Part shown: positions 36,944-46,427 of the stretch, in pieces
Numbering within the stretch: the stretch's first letter is position 1
How the letters are laid out: each line of letters opens with the position of its first letter
Source: Cupriavidus sp. D39
GTDB taxonomy: Bacteria > Pseudomonadota > Gammaproteobacteria > Burkholderiales > Burkholderiaceae
Direction of reading: 5' to 3'
DNA: 64,000 nt
NCBI RefSeq assembly: GCF_026627925.1
Contig: NZ_JAPNLE010000009.1
Location: forward strand, 558,001 to 622,000
Program-made: the position numbers and the translations under genes
The notes under the pieces: generated by a model
Seen by the model: only the letters and a program-made list of their open reading frames with translations
The model's database searches: none
Told to the model about the DNA's origin: nothing

Positions 36944-37522
36944 CTAGCGCCTTAGCTTCTTGTAGGTGCCGACCAGTTCCGCGTGCGCCAGCACATGCCC
37001 GTGCATGGCCCGCTCCAGCGCCGTCTTGTTGGGCTTGCCCAGGTCCGGCAGCACCACATCGAGCGCATAGAGCTTGTGGAAGTAGCGATGACGGCCGATT
37101 GGCGGGCAGGGCCCGCCGTAGCCGGTGCGATGCCAGTCGTTGTGGCCCTCGCGGGTGCCCGCCGGCAGGCTGGCCGGCGCCACGCCTTCGGCCAGCGCCC
37201 CCGGCTCGGGCGGAAGGTTGTAAAGCACCCAGTGCACCCACGTCATGCTCGGCGCGGCCGGATCCGGCGCGTCGGGATCGTCGACGATTAGGGCCAGGCT
37301 GCGCGTGCCGGGCGGCACGCCTGTCCATGCCAGCGGCGGCGACATATCGGCGCCTTCGCAGGTCAGCTTACTGGGAATCTCGCCGCCATGGGCAAATGCC
37401 GTGGAGGTCAGGGTGATGGGCATGACTGTCCTCGTCTGAGCATGAAGTGCCGGTGCGAATACACCGGCCCACGTCAGCAGCAGCGAAAGAAAAACATGTG
37501 GCACAGCATCGTGCTCCGCCAT
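36944..37522 (-). CDS. YbhB/YbcL-family (Raf kinase inhibitor-like) protein
   Basis: 192 residues. An N-terminal hydrophobic stretch (VFLSLLLTWAGVFAPALHAQ) suggests export. The phosphatidylethanolamine-binding fold follows: CEGADMSPPLAWTGVP, LALIVDDPDAPDPA, WVHWVLYNLP and the GPCPPIGRHRYFHKLYALD motif with the ligand pocket His. An internal Met (MPITLTS) would give a cytoplasmic form. Cellular role unknown in bacteria. Confidence 0.92.
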   Translation of the reverse strand: MAEHDAVPHVFLSLLLTWAGVFAPALHAQTRTVMPITLTSTAFAHGGEIPSKLTCEGADMSPPLAWTGVPPGTRSLALIVDDPDAPDPAAPSMTWVHWVLYNLPPEPGALAEGVAPASLPAGTREGHNDWHRTGYGGPCPPIGRHRYFHKLYALDVVLPDLGKPNKTALERAMHGHVLAHAELVGTYKKLRR

Positions 37523-37666
37523 CGATGCGCGCCACGTTCATGGCGCCGGTCTCGAATCCGCTTGTGATGCTGGCGAGGTACATGCGGCCGGGAGCCCGGC
37601 CGATCGTTCCAACTTACTGCGGATTCGGGGGCGATGCAAGCGCGAGCGGCGCGTGCGGCCAGTGAA

Positions 37667-38236
37667 CTATGACGGGAATCCGGGCCGCTTTGTGCCTGGC
37701 GCAGGCGCCCCGCCCTCCAGCCGCGCTTTCAGCCGGTTGAGCGTCTCGGTGGATTCCGCCTCGATACGCCGGTGCAGCATCAGCTGGTTCAGCACGGCGA
37801 AGACCAGGGTGGGAGAGGTATAGCTGAAGTCGCGCTCAAAGCGCGTACCCTGCCCCTGCGCGGTGAGCGTGTAGGCAATGGTGCCTGCCTTGCGGCCCTC
37901 GATCTCGCCTTCGATTACCCATGCGGCCGGGCGGCGGCGGTCTGTCACGGTCCAGATCACTACGCCGCCACCGCCCGCCACCAGATAGGTCTCGGTGACG
38001 CGCTCGCCGGGGCCTAGCGGATGATCCGTGGCACCCCTGACGGCAAGCGACGAGGGATGCCATGCCGGCCAGTTGTCTGGGGTGGAGACGTAATCGAACA
38101 CGACCGCTGGCGGGCGGGCGATCGTTATCTCGCTGTGGATGCGCGTGACGTCCTGCGAGGGCAGAGGCATAAACCAAGCCACCGCGACGGCGGCCATCAC
38201 CACCAGCACCCAGGACAGTGTGTTGCGTAACGTCAT
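37667..38236 (-). CDS. SRPBCC-family protein with N-terminal membrane anchor
   Basis: 189 residues. A hydrophobic segment at residues 9-24 (WVLVVMAAVAVAWFMP) would anchor it in the inner membrane. A polyketide-cyclase/START-like domain follows (IHSEITIARPPAVVFDYVST, GERVTETYLVAGGGG). The family binds hydrophobic ligands; no specific function can be given. It lies downstream of nothing obvious and upstream of the ybhB-like gene on the same strand. Confidence 0.82.
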   Translation of the reverse strand: MTLRNTLSWVLVVMAAVAVAWFMPLPSQDVTRIHSEITIARPPAVVFDYVSTPDNWPAWHPSSLAVRGATDHPLGPGERVTETYLVAGGGGVVIWTVTDRRRPAAWVIEGEIEGRKAGTIAYTLTAQGQGTRFERDFSYTSPTLVFAVLNQLMLHRRIEAESTETLNRLKARLEGGAPAPGTKRPGFPS

Positions 38237-38348
38237 GGCAGCGGGGCAAATGGCGCGCCCCGGCGCGCATAGCGCGATACATCCAGTGTAGTGGCCTGGA
38301 TGCGCGGCTGGGCGGCGGCCTGGCGCCCTGCGGCGGGTGCCCTAGTCG

Positions 38349-38533
38349 GCCCCCGCTTTGGCGCGGTCTCCGTATTCGACACAAGACGTGAGCAGGATCA
38401 TGACCATCTCGACAACGAATCCCTCGCGCGGCGATCTGCTGATCGCCGCATCGCCGGGCCATCGCCTGGGTAGGTGGCTCACTATCCTCTTGAGGGAAGA
38501 CCTGATCTTAGCCCCCGCTTTGGCGCGCTCTCC
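38349..38533. repeat. Pair of 23-bp direct repeats, 162 bp apart
   Basis: Copies at 38349-38371 and 38511-38533 share GCCCCCGCTTTGGCGCG and then CTCC, with one mismatch. The second copy lies at the 3' end of the LysR gene. Between them are 139 bases with no identified gene. This may reflect a small insertion or an uneven duplication of the gene end. Confidence 0.75.
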
Positions 38534-39435
38534 CGCCACGGCGGCTGGGGTTTGAAGCGTGACTGCAGGAAGGAGAGGAACAGCTTGACCCGCGCCGACA
38601 AGCGCGCGCGGCTCGCGATCAGCGCCACGACGTCCGCATCCGGTAAGACCCAGTCGGGCAGCAGACGCACAAGGCGGCCGGAGGCCAGGCTTTCGGCCAC
38701 GTCCCATTCCGACCGCAAGATCACGCCCTTGCCCTCGAGCGCCCATTGCCGGGCGACCTCGCCGTCGTTGGTGCTCAGGATCGCAGGCACGCGCACGGCG
38801 GCTTCAGTGCGCAGCTTGCGAAAGCGCCAAGGGTCACGTCCTCATGGTTCTCGCGCAGCACGATGCAGTCGTGTCGCGCCAGGTCCTTGGGTTCAAGCGG
38901 CGCGGGGCGGCGCGCGAGATAGCGCGGGGATGCGCAGAGCAGCCGCGAGTTCGGGGCGATCGGGTAAGCGACCATGCTCGAATCCGGCAGGCTGCCGATA
39001 TGGACGATCAGGTCGAACCGATTGGCCTCTGCCGCGGACACGACGTCGCTGAGCGTCAACGACACCATCAGCTTGGGATGCTGTGTGTGGAAGTCAGCGA
39101 TGGCCCCCGCCAGGTAGTGCCGGCCGAAGCCGAGCGGGCCGCAGACATGCAGCGTGCCAGCCACGTCACCCGAGCGCTCGCGCACCGTGTCAACCAGGGC
39201 ATGCAGGTCCGCCAGCAGCGCGACGGCGCCGGCATGGAACAACTCGCCCTCCTCGGTCAGGCTGAAGCGCCGTGTGCTGCGGTGGGCCAGCTGGGGTGCC
39301 GAGGTTCAACTCCAACTGCTGTAGCCGCTGCGATACCGCCGAAGGTGTCACGTCCAGCCGGCGCGCCGCCTCCGCCAGGGAGCCGCTCTCGGTGATGGTG
39401 ACAAAAAAGCGCAAGTCGTTGATGTCATGTGGCAT
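38482..39435 (-). pseudogene. LysR-family regulator with two frameshifts
   Basis: The start MPHDINDLRFFVTITESGSL and HTH AEAARRLDVTPSAVSQRLQQ are typical. After LNLGT an extra C (GGGG at 39293-39296 on plus) breaks the frame; removing it gives QLAHRSTRRFSLTEEGE. A second break near 38829 needs one more base to give DVTLWRFRKLRTEAAVRVPA. The restored protein is about 310 residues with a normal effector domain. It is the last gene of the minus-strand D-amino-acid cluster and may regulate it. Two errors close together suggest either real decay or poor base calling. Confidence 0.8.
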
Positions 39436-39439
39436 GGCC

Positions 39440-39664
39440 CGAATGTTACGCCCGTCCCCCGCATCGTCGACTCCCGCGTTAGCACTCGGCCATGCTGCCA
39501 CAGCCGCGCTCCTCATACGGCGCGTCACATCTAAGCACTTGCTCGTCTTGAAATGGGCGGAAGGAAACGCCCAACTGCCACACGCGGTAGCGCATGCGTT
39601 CGATGTTGAGATTCATCCGCGCCTCGTCGAGCAGCAGTGCGGGCGTCTCCAGTTGTTCCACCAT
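39440..39664 (-). pseudogene. N-terminal fragment of a D-threonine-aldolase-like PLP enzyme
   Basis: The frame starts MVEQLETPALLLDEARMNLN and continues RMRYRVWQLGVSFRP. Adding two bases in a C-run then yields HFKTSKCLDVTRRM, containing the PLP lysine segment. It stops being recognisable about 25 codons later, next to the LysR start. A full-length relative lies at 41177-42292, so this is a truncated second copy from the same family. Confidence 0.6.
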
Positions 39665-39671
39665 TGGCGTG

Positions 39672-41137
39672 TCAGCTCTGCGCCTCCTGCGGCTCGCGCG
39701 CCAGCACGCGCCCTGGCCGCGCGCCCGTCGACCGCCCGCCTTGCCAGACGAGGGCGCCGTTGACGATGACCGCATCGATACCATGCGCCGGAGCCATCGG
39801 CGCCTCGTAGGTGGCGGCCGCATCGATGGTGTCGGCGTCGAACAGGGCCAGGTCGGCGAACGCGCCTTCCTTGAGCACGCCGCGGTCCTTCAGGCCGAAA
39901 TTCTCCGCGGTGAGACCGGTCATCTTGCGCACGGCAGTCTCCAGGGGGAACAAGCCGAGGGTCCGGCCGTAGTGGCCCAGCACGCGGGGAAACTCCCCAC
40001 AGACGCGGATGTGGAGATGCGTCGTGCGGCAGGCCGTCCGAGCCGATCATGACCTTGTCGTGCTTCAGGATGCGCTGCACGTCGGCTTCGTCCAGCCGAA
40101 AGTAAATCCCGCCCGCGGGGCTTAGGCGGCGGATCGCTTCGTCCTGGTCCACGCCCAGCTTTCGGGCGATGGCGTCTAGATCCTGCCCGGCAAATTCCGG
40201 GAGCGCCTTCGACCAGCTCACGATGACGCGAGTCGAACTGGCCGCGCGGTCAGCCGAGCAGGACCGTGGAGCCGGCGGTGTAGGGATAGCAGTCGATGCA
40301 GATCGGCTGAGTCGCCATGTTCCGCTCAATGAAGGACAGCGCTTCCTGCGACCGGCCCTTGTTCCTTTCGCCGACCACCTTGAGGTGCGAGATCACCACC
40401 GGCACGCCGACCTCGCGGCCAATGCGGAAGGTTTCCTCCAGCGAATCGATCACCCGGTCCGCTTCATCACGCATGTGGGTGCAGTACACGCCGCCGAATG
40501 CCTTGAGCGGGCCGCAGACGTCGATCACCTCCTCGGTCGGTGCCGCGATCGAGGGCTCGTAGAACAGGCCGGTCGAGACACCGATGGCGCCGGCTTCCAG
40601 CGCTTCGTACACCAGGCTGCGCATCTGCTCGATTTGCGCCCGCGATGCCGGCTGCTCCAGATCATCCACCGTCGCTACGCGCAGCGTGGTGTGACCCACC
40701 AGCAAGGCGCAGTTGGTGGCCGCGGGCTGGCCGCGCAGCGCCGCGATGTAGGAGGCAAATGTGGGGAAGGCGAACCAGTCGCCCTTCTCGTCGAGCAGGT
40801 TCAGTGGCGGCGTGACCGGCTGCGGGATCGGCCGTGGCATCGGCGCGAGCGAGATGCCGCAGTTGCCCGCGATTACCGTGGTGATGCCCTGGCTGACCTT
40901 GGGCGCCATGTCGGGGCTGGACAGCATCAGGCGGTCGTCGTGTGTGTGGGCGTCGATGAAGCCCGGGGCCGCGATGCGGCCTTTGAGGTCGATCTCCAAC
41001 TCGCCGCGCGCGCTCCACAAATCGCCGATGCGGGCGATGCGGTCGCCGCGGATGCCGATGTCACCCGCGTAACGCGGCGCACCCGTGCCATCCACGATGC
41101 TCGCGTTGCGGATCAGCAGATCAAATTTTTCGTGCAT
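39672..41137 (-). pseudogene. N-acyl-D-amino-acid deacylase (D-aminoacylase), two frameshifts
   Basis: An amidohydrolase start (FDLLIRNASIVDGTGAPRYA) leads to the metal motif GFIDAHTHDD and the family segment TVIAGNCGISLAPM, with later metal ligands in YCTHMRDE and VVISHLKVVG. The frame breaks near 40258 after TAGSTVL and again in the run at 39995-39998. The downstream part has GSDGLPHDASPHPRLWG and FPRVLGHYGRTLGLFPLE, conserved in D-aminoacylases. About 485 residues if restored. It would release free D-amino acids (or related amines) from N-acyl forms, feeding the adjacent PLP enzyme. Confidence 0.82.
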
Positions 41138-41176
41138 GGGATTTCCTAAAGATACTTCCGTGGCGCACACCAGCGC

Positions 41177-42292
41177 TCACAACAGCGCGCCGCGCGCGGC
41201 AACCGGCCAAAGGGCCTCCACTCTGTCGCCGCGCACGCACACCAGTTCGTCGTAGAGATTGACGGTCGGGTCGCAGTGGCCCGGCACCAGCATCAGCGCT
41301 TCGCCCAGCGACACTGCGGCCGCATCGCCGGTGGCCAGGACGCCATGTTCGTCGGCGGCCTTCACATAGCGCAGGTCGGGCCGCTGCCAGACGGCGGGCA
41401 TGCCCGAATCCACGCTCGACGCCTTCAGGCCGGCATCCACGATCGCGCGCTGCGGAGTCGCCCGGCTCATGACGGTCGTACGCACGAACAATGCGTGCTC
41501 GAAAGGCACATCGCCCTCGCCACGTTCGTTGTCGCCGTAGTCGCGGTCCAGGAATATATAGGAGCCTGCCTGGAGCTCGTTGAAGACGCCGCTGTCGCGT
41601 TCATGCAAGAAAGTGCCGGTGCCGGCGCCCGTGACACGCTCGACCGCGATACCGCAGGCCTCGATGGCGTCGCGCGTCATGCGCGCCGCCTCGATGGCCT
41701 CTTTGATAGACGCGGTGCGTTGCTGCGGCGACCGCAAATGCTGGGCGGGACCGTGGTAGCACTGCAGCCCGGCGAAGCGCAGTCCCGCGCTGCCTGTGAT
41801 CTGCCGGGCCAGCTGCGCCGCCTCGTCGCCCGGCGCCACACCGCAGCGGTTGGCGCCGACGTTGACCTCGACGTAGACGTCGAGCGTGACGGCATGCGCC
41901 TGCGCGGCGGTGGCCAGCGCCTGCACCTGCTGCGGATGATCGGCCAGCACGCCGATACGCGCCTTGCGTGCGAGCAGAGCCAGGCGGCGCAGCTTGGCGT
42001 CGCCGATCACCTGGTTGGTGACCAGAATGTCGCCAATGCCCGCTTCCACGAACACGGCTGCCTCGCTGACCTTCTGGCAGCAGATGCCCACCGCGCCCAG
42101 CGCGACCTGCCGCAAGGCGATCTCCGGGCACTTATGGCTCTTGGCGTGGGCTCGCAGGCGCACGTTGCTGCCGCGCAATGCGTCAGCCATGCGCTTCAGA
42201 TTGCGCTCGAACGCATCCAGGTCGAGCACGAGCGCGGGTGTGTCGATGGCAACGACGGGGTCGCCAGGTTGGGCAGCTTTCCAGGGACTCAT
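41177..42292 (-). CDS. DSD1-family PLP enzyme (D-threonine aldolase / 3-hydroxy-D-aspartate aldolase type)
   Basis: 371 residues from the ATG after AAGGAAATCCCC. The PLP-lysine segment is RLRAHAKSHKCPEIA at about residue 45, the barrel includes VEVNVGANRCGVAPG, and the C-terminal metal-site region has LMLVPGHCDPTVNLYDEL, the HxCD pair that binds a divalent cation in D-threonine aldolases. The enzyme would split or dehydrate D-3-hydroxy amino acids. It is 11 bases downstream of the Bug receptor gene and 40 bases before the deacylase. Confidence 0.9.
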   Translation of the reverse strand: MSPWKAAQPGDPVVAIDTPALVLDLDAFERNLKRMADALRGSNVRLRAHAKSHKCPEIALRQVALGAVGICCQKVSEAAVFVEAGIGDILVTNQVIGDAKLRRLALLARKARIGVLADHPQQVQALATAAQAHAVTLDVYVEVNVGANRCGVAPGDEAAQLARQITGSAGLRFAGLQCYHGPAQHLRSPQQRTASIKEAIEAARMTRDAIEACGIAVERVTGAGTGTFLHERDSGVFNELQAGSYIFLDRDYGDNERGEGDVPFEHALFVRTTVMSRATPQRAIVDAGLKASSVDSGMPAVWQRPDLRYVKAADEHGVLATGDAAAVSLGEALMLVPGHCDPTVNLYDELVCVRGDRVEALWPVAARGALL

Positions 42293-42303
42293 GGGGATTT
42301 CCT

Positions 42304-43275
42304 TCAATCGATCTTGGCGCCGGAGAACTTCACGATCTTGGCCCACTTGAGCGTCTCGCGGCGGGAGAGATCCAGGAACTCCTCGGGCGTGCTAGGCGCG
42401 ATTTCCGCCCCCAGCAACTTGAATCGCTCTCGCACGGCGGGGCTCTCCAGCGCGATGCGGATCTCGCGGTTGAGGCGGGTGACGATATCTTTGGGCATGT
42501 GGGCTGGGCCGATGATTCCGCCCCACGCCGACACCTCGAATCCGGGCACGCCGGATTCGGCAATCGTGGGAACGTCCGGATACGCAGCCGAGCGCTGCGC
42601 CGATGAGATGCCAAGCGCCCGCACCTTGCCCGTCTGGGCCATCGGCGCGGAAACCGGCGTGTTGATCATCATGAGCTGGATGCCACCGCCGATCAGGTCC
42701 GTGATGGCCGAGGTCGCCGCGCGGTAGGGCACATGCAGCATGTTGACGCCGGTCATCGCCTTGAAGAGTTCGACGCCCAGGTGCGCCGTGGTGCCGTTGC
42801 CATCCGATCCGAAGGCCAGCTTGCCCGGGTTCTTTTTCGCATAGGCGATCAGTTCGGGAACGGTCCTGACGGGCACGCTGTTGTTGACGATCATCATGTT
42901 GGACAGGCGCAGCGTGTTCGCGATCAGTGTCAGGTCCTTCTCGACGTCATATGGTACCGAGGGCAGCAGCGACTTGTTGGTCGCTAGCGAGACGATATTG
43001 CCGTAGGCCAGCGTGTAGCCGTCGGGTGCGGACTTCACCAGGTCCATGGTGCCGATCACGTAGGAGCCACCGGGCTTGTTGTCGATCACGATGGGCACGC
43101 CCAATTGCTGTGCCAGCTGTGGACCGAGGGCCCGCATCAACGCGTCCGGAGCACCGCCGGGAGCCGACGGCACGATCAGGCGGATCGGCTTGTTGGGATA
43201 GGCCGCGACGGCTGGCGCCGCGGCGACGGCCATTACGGCAAGGACGAAAATGGAGGGCAACAGGCGTCTAAACAT
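42304..43275 (-). CDS. Bug-family (tripartite tricarboxylate receptor) binding protein
   Basis: 323 residues from the ATG after AAAAGGAACCCAGTGCC. A signal peptide ends PAVAAYPNKPIRLIV. Bug landmarks follow: PGGAPDALMRALGPQLAQQL, VIDNKPGGSYVIGTMD and the C-terminal SAWGGIIGPAHMPKDIV. It is first in a minus-strand set with a D-threonine-aldolase-like enzyme and a D-aminoacylase, which suggests that its ligand may be an N-acyl or D-amino acid. That is inference; no TctAB subunits are present. Confidence 0.92.
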   Translation of the reverse strand: MFRRLLPSIFVLAVMAVAAAPAVAAYPNKPIRLIVPSAPGGAPDALMRALGPQLAQQLGVPIVIDNKPGGSYVIGTMDLVKSAPDGYTLAYGNIVSLATNKSLLPSVPYDVEKDLTLIANTLRLSNMMIVNNSVPVRTVPELIAYAKKNPGKLAFGSDGNGTTAHLGVELFKAMTGVNMLHVPYRAATSAITDLIGGGIQLMMINTPVSAPMAQTGKVRALGISSAQRSAAYPDVPTIAESGVPGFEVSAWGGIIGPAHMPKDIVTRLNREIRIALESPAVRERFKLLGAEIAPSTPEEFLDLSRRETLKWAKIVKFSGAKID

Positions 43276-44090
43276 GGCACTGGGTTCCTTTTGGCGGTAG
43301 AGCCGCCGGCTACCACACGTTTGCGACTTGCGTGTGAGCGAACGGTAAGCCTTCGCACTCAAAACAGAAACTAGCCCCAGCTACATTCAGTATTCAGCCG
43401 CGCTTACGAATAGCCGGTGTCGCAGCGTGCTAACTTCTGGATTCTTGGAGAAGCGGGACACCCCTGCCCTACGCTGCCGAAGGCGTCGCCCAAAACTGGA
43501 AACGATCTTCAATTGGTGAGTGCCGCGGACTTCGGGCCCAGGCCGCCGAACGGCTGGTGCGAGCGTGGCCATCGATGGCAGCACCCAGAGCATATGCACT
43601 TACTGACCGAGGTCGTTGGGGTAGCTTTGATTTCGGTGCAATGTGCGACGGTTCGCAAGCCCAGCAGCAGCGTGGACGGTGCCTCGTAAGCTGTTGATCA
43701 ATAGAGGATTTCTGTTGGGTCATCATCAACCGCAAACGGCGTCATTGGGAGCTCGATTTCAGCCCACGGCGCTTGTCCTTATCGAGCCCCGCATTCTGCA
43801 CTTCGGGACCCGCGATAGCGATGCAGAAGCGCAGTGATCTCATTACGGGCCAAGCCCGACCGGTCGGTTGATGGGGAAAGGAGGCGCCATGACCCCTGCT
43901 CAGCGCAGCGATCGGAAAGCGGAACGTATCCCAGCGCTGAACAGGCTGGGTTCTTCCCAGGCCGCGATTCGAACGATCGCCGGGCCCCAGGTCGCAGTGC
44001 AGCCGATGCTCCTTCGGATGCTCGAGCAGGCTGCCGCCGGCGCCGTGCACGATGCACTCCGGCTTGCCGGTAGTGATCAGCAAGGTGAAA
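43276..44090. other. Long non-coding or unrecognised interval
   Basis: About 815 bases. Several open frames of 70-118 codons exist on both strands, but none has a convincing ribosome site, membrane or family signature. The part next to 43275 must hold the promoter of the Bug-aldolase-deacylase set. Probably old accessory debris. Confidence 0.4.
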
Positions 44091-44678
44091 TTACACACTC
44101 AAAATGGTACTCACGATCTGGCGCGGTGAGCTGAGCGCGGGCATCATGCACCAGTGATCATGCGGCTCGTCGCCGATGCGCAACAAGCCGGTGTGTTGCC
44201 CCACATCGGCATCCACCTTTGGGTCCAGGTCGTAGAATCCCAGCTTGCGCCGGATGATTTCAGTGTCTTGCGGCTCGCCCCGCAAGAAGGTCCAGCCCGG
44301 CTTGACACCAAACTGCCTGGCATACGCCCTCAATACCAGCGGCGTGTCAAACTCCGGCCGCAGCGTGATCGAATACATGAAGATGTCGCGACCAACGCGC
44401 TTGCCCAAGGCCTCTTGCACGCGCACCAGGTTGGCCGTCATAGTGGGACAAAGTCCTTCGCCGCATTCAGTCAGCAGCATGTTGATCACGACCAGCTTGC
44501 CCTTGATCAGATCATCGTAAAACCGCACCTTGCGGCCGTCGTGCGTGTGGAAGATCGCGTTGGGAAAATAACCTGCGCGCTGGCCGTCAGCGCTTTGAGA
44601 CTGAGGCGGGGCGGCGGCAAACACCGGGCTCAATGCGCCTGTGCTCAGGCCGCTGAGTACAAGACGTCTAGTCATCAT
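44091..44678 (-). CDS. SCO1/SenC-like thioredoxin-fold copper protein
   Basis: 195 residues with a signal-like start ([18 protein letters not shown]). The thioredoxin fold has [20 protein letters not shown], where the cysteines are separated by four residues rather than the usual three, then [16 protein letters not shown] and the conserved histidine in [15 protein letters not shown] proteins deliver copper or reduce copper-site thiols. It follows a multicopper oxidase gene by 48 bases, so it probably metallates that enzyme. Confidence 0.85.
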   Translation of the reverse strand: MMTRRLVLSGLSTGALSPVFAAAPPQSQSADGQRAGYFPNAIFHTHDGRKVRFYDDLIKGKLVVINMLLTECGEGLCPTMTANLVRVQEALGKRVGRDIFMYSITLRPEFDTPLVLRAYARQFGVKPGWTFLRGEPQDTEIIRRKLGFYDLDPKVDADVGQHTGLLRIGDEPHDHWCMMPALSSPRQIVSTILSV

Positions 44679-44726
44679 GTTGGCATCTCCGCTTATCGAC
44701 CTGGGCGCGCCCAGCCTAGACCCGGT

Positions 44727-46427
44727 TTAGGGAACAACGTCAAAGCGCAACATCATCGCGTGGTCTTCGTGGATCAAGTTATGGCAGTGCGCCGGGAATT
44801 TGCCGAGAAAGTCTCTAAACCGCATAAACACGCGAAGCTCTTCGCCGGGGCCCGCCACGAACATGTCCTTGCGCCCGCGCTCGTGTGGCGGCGGCGGCTT
44901 GCCGTTGCGCGACAGGATCCGCCCTTCCTCAAAATGAAGATGGACTGGATGCGACCAATCCCCATTGGTTTGGATCACCCAGATCTCAGCGGTGCCCTGT
45001 TTGGGAGACGCACTCGGCCGCTCGGGGTCGAAGATTTCACCGTTAATGGTCCATTGGCCGTTGGATCGGTCGAATCTGACCGTTCTGGTCTTGACCACCT
45101 CGGCAAGATTGACAGGCGGCAAATCGCGCAGCTTTTGCGGCACAACGCTAGTGTCCGGGCTCGCCGGCTCGCGCTCGACATCGAATCGCAGGATTTGCGT
45201 GCCCGGTGACAGGATCTTGCCGGTCGGCCCCCTGCCGTTGACTTGCTCCAGGCGGTTGACCAGGAACAATTGACTGCCCAGCGGATACTGGGAAAAATCG
45301 ATCACGATGTCGGCGCGCTCGGCCACGCCCAGTCTGACTTTGTTCGTGCTCAACGGCGCCGGCAGCAAATCGCCGTCGTTCGCAATATACGTGAATGCCT
45401 GGTCGGCGCCGTTGTAGCTTAAATAGAATTCATAAAAGCGCGACGGCCCGCCATCAAGCAGGCGGAAGCGATACTTGCGGCGTTCCACCGTGAAGAATGG
45501 CTGCACTTTGCCGTTGACGCAAAATTTGTCCCCAAGGATACCATCGCTATTGAATTGGTCAAAAAACAAGAAGCCACCGGAGTCGAATTGCTTGTCCTGG
45601 AACACCAGCGGGATGTCATACACGCCCACACCGCTAGGCAAGCGTAGCGCGTTCGGGTTGGAGTCATGTTCATTGCCGGAATCGATGTCATCGAACAGCA
45701 GATAAAAGCCGGCCAAACCTTTGTACACATTTTGCGCGGTGAATTCGATCCGGTGATCGTGATACCACAGCGTGCCCAAGGCTTCGCGCGGATCACCGCC
45801 TGCGTATATATTCGGGTAATGGTGGTCTTTGTAGCGGCCTGGATGCGTCAGGAATCCTCTGGGGTCAACCTTTGCGACACTGTACCAGTCGCCGGGGAAA
45901 CCATCGCTTTCGGACGCGGTATGCCCATTATGGAGATGGGTGGAGATTTCCGGCATGCCGAAGCCGACATGGTTCAGCGGCAAGTCGTTGTAGATGCGCA
46001 CCAGCGCCGGCTCGCCATAGCGTGCCACGAACGTGGGGCCAGGGAGCTTGCCGTCATAGCCCCAGATCGCTTGCGTCGGCAACTCCGGGTGAAACGAATG
46101 CAACGCTTCTTGCACATGTAAGGCGTAGAATTTCTTTGGCAAGAACTCGTCCCATCGCTGATGCGCTACGCGTCCGACCTCGCCCACACCGGAATTAATG
46201 CTTGGAGCGGGATCAAGCGCCGCCACCGACTTGGGAGGAGACACCGGCAGCGGGACGACAAAAGGGGGCGTCGGCGGGCTGCGCGGGAGATCGGACGATC
46301 CGCCGTCTTTTGCAACTGATGAACCTGGTTGCGCGCAGAGCAGTCCCGCGCCTGTTGTGGCAACGCCCAATTTCACCAGTCGGCGACGACCAATGTCCGG
46401 GGGCAATCCGCCAGGGACCTTGGACAT
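44727..46427 (-). CDS. Tat-exported multicopper oxidase (CotA/bilirubin-oxidase-like)
   Basis: 566 residues from the ATG after GGAGGAACGCGCT. The twin-arginine signal is DIGRRRLVKLGVATTGAGLL. All four copper-binding segments are present: THLHNGHT, LWYHDHRIEFTAQN, HPVHLHFE and HCHNLIHEDHAMML, giving one type 1 site and the trinuclear site. The domain layout and the long Pro-rich linker after the signal resemble CotA-type laccases and bilirubin oxidases. It oxidises phenols, bilirubin-like compounds or metal ions with O2 in the periplasm. Paired with the SCO-like gene downstream. Confidence 0.93.
   Translation of the reverse strand: MSKVPGGLPPDIGRRRLVKLGVATTGAGLLCAQPGSSVAKDGGSSDLPRSPPTPPFVVPLPVSPPKSVAALDPAPSINSGVGEVGRVAHQRWDEFLPKKFYALHVQEALHSFHPELPTQAIWGYDGKLPGPTFVARYGEPALVRIYNDLPLNHVGFGMPEISTHLHNGHTASESDGFPGDWYSVAKVDPRGFLTHPGRYKDHHYPNIYAGGDPREALGTLWYHDHRIEFTAQNVYKGLAGFYLLFDDIDSGNEHDSNPNALRLPSGVGVYDIPLVFQDKQFDSGGFLFFDQFNSDGILGDKFCVNGKVQPFFTVERRKYRFRLLDGGPSRFYEFYLSYNGADQAFTYIANDGDLLPAPLSTNKVRLGVAERADIVIDFSQYPLGSQLFLVNRLEQVNGRGPTGKILSPGTQILRFDVEREPASPDTSVVPQKLRDLPPVNLAEVVKTRTVRFDRSNGQWTINGEIFDPERPSASPKQGTAEIWVIQTNGDWSHPVHLHFEEGRILSRNGKPPPPHERGRKDMFVAGPGEELRVFMRFRDFLGKFPAHCHNLIHEDHAMMLRFDVVP

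Noticed and set aside
40169..41149. 326-codon plus-strand open frame opposite the D-aminoacylase
   Set aside because: Antisense shadow. The minus-strand amidohydrolase has all metal-site motifs despite its frameshifts.
43868..44134. 88-codon plus-strand frame with a GGGGAAAGGAGG site before it
   Set aside because: The ribosome-like site is attractive, but the translation has no family signature and overlaps the end of the SCO-like gene on the other strand.
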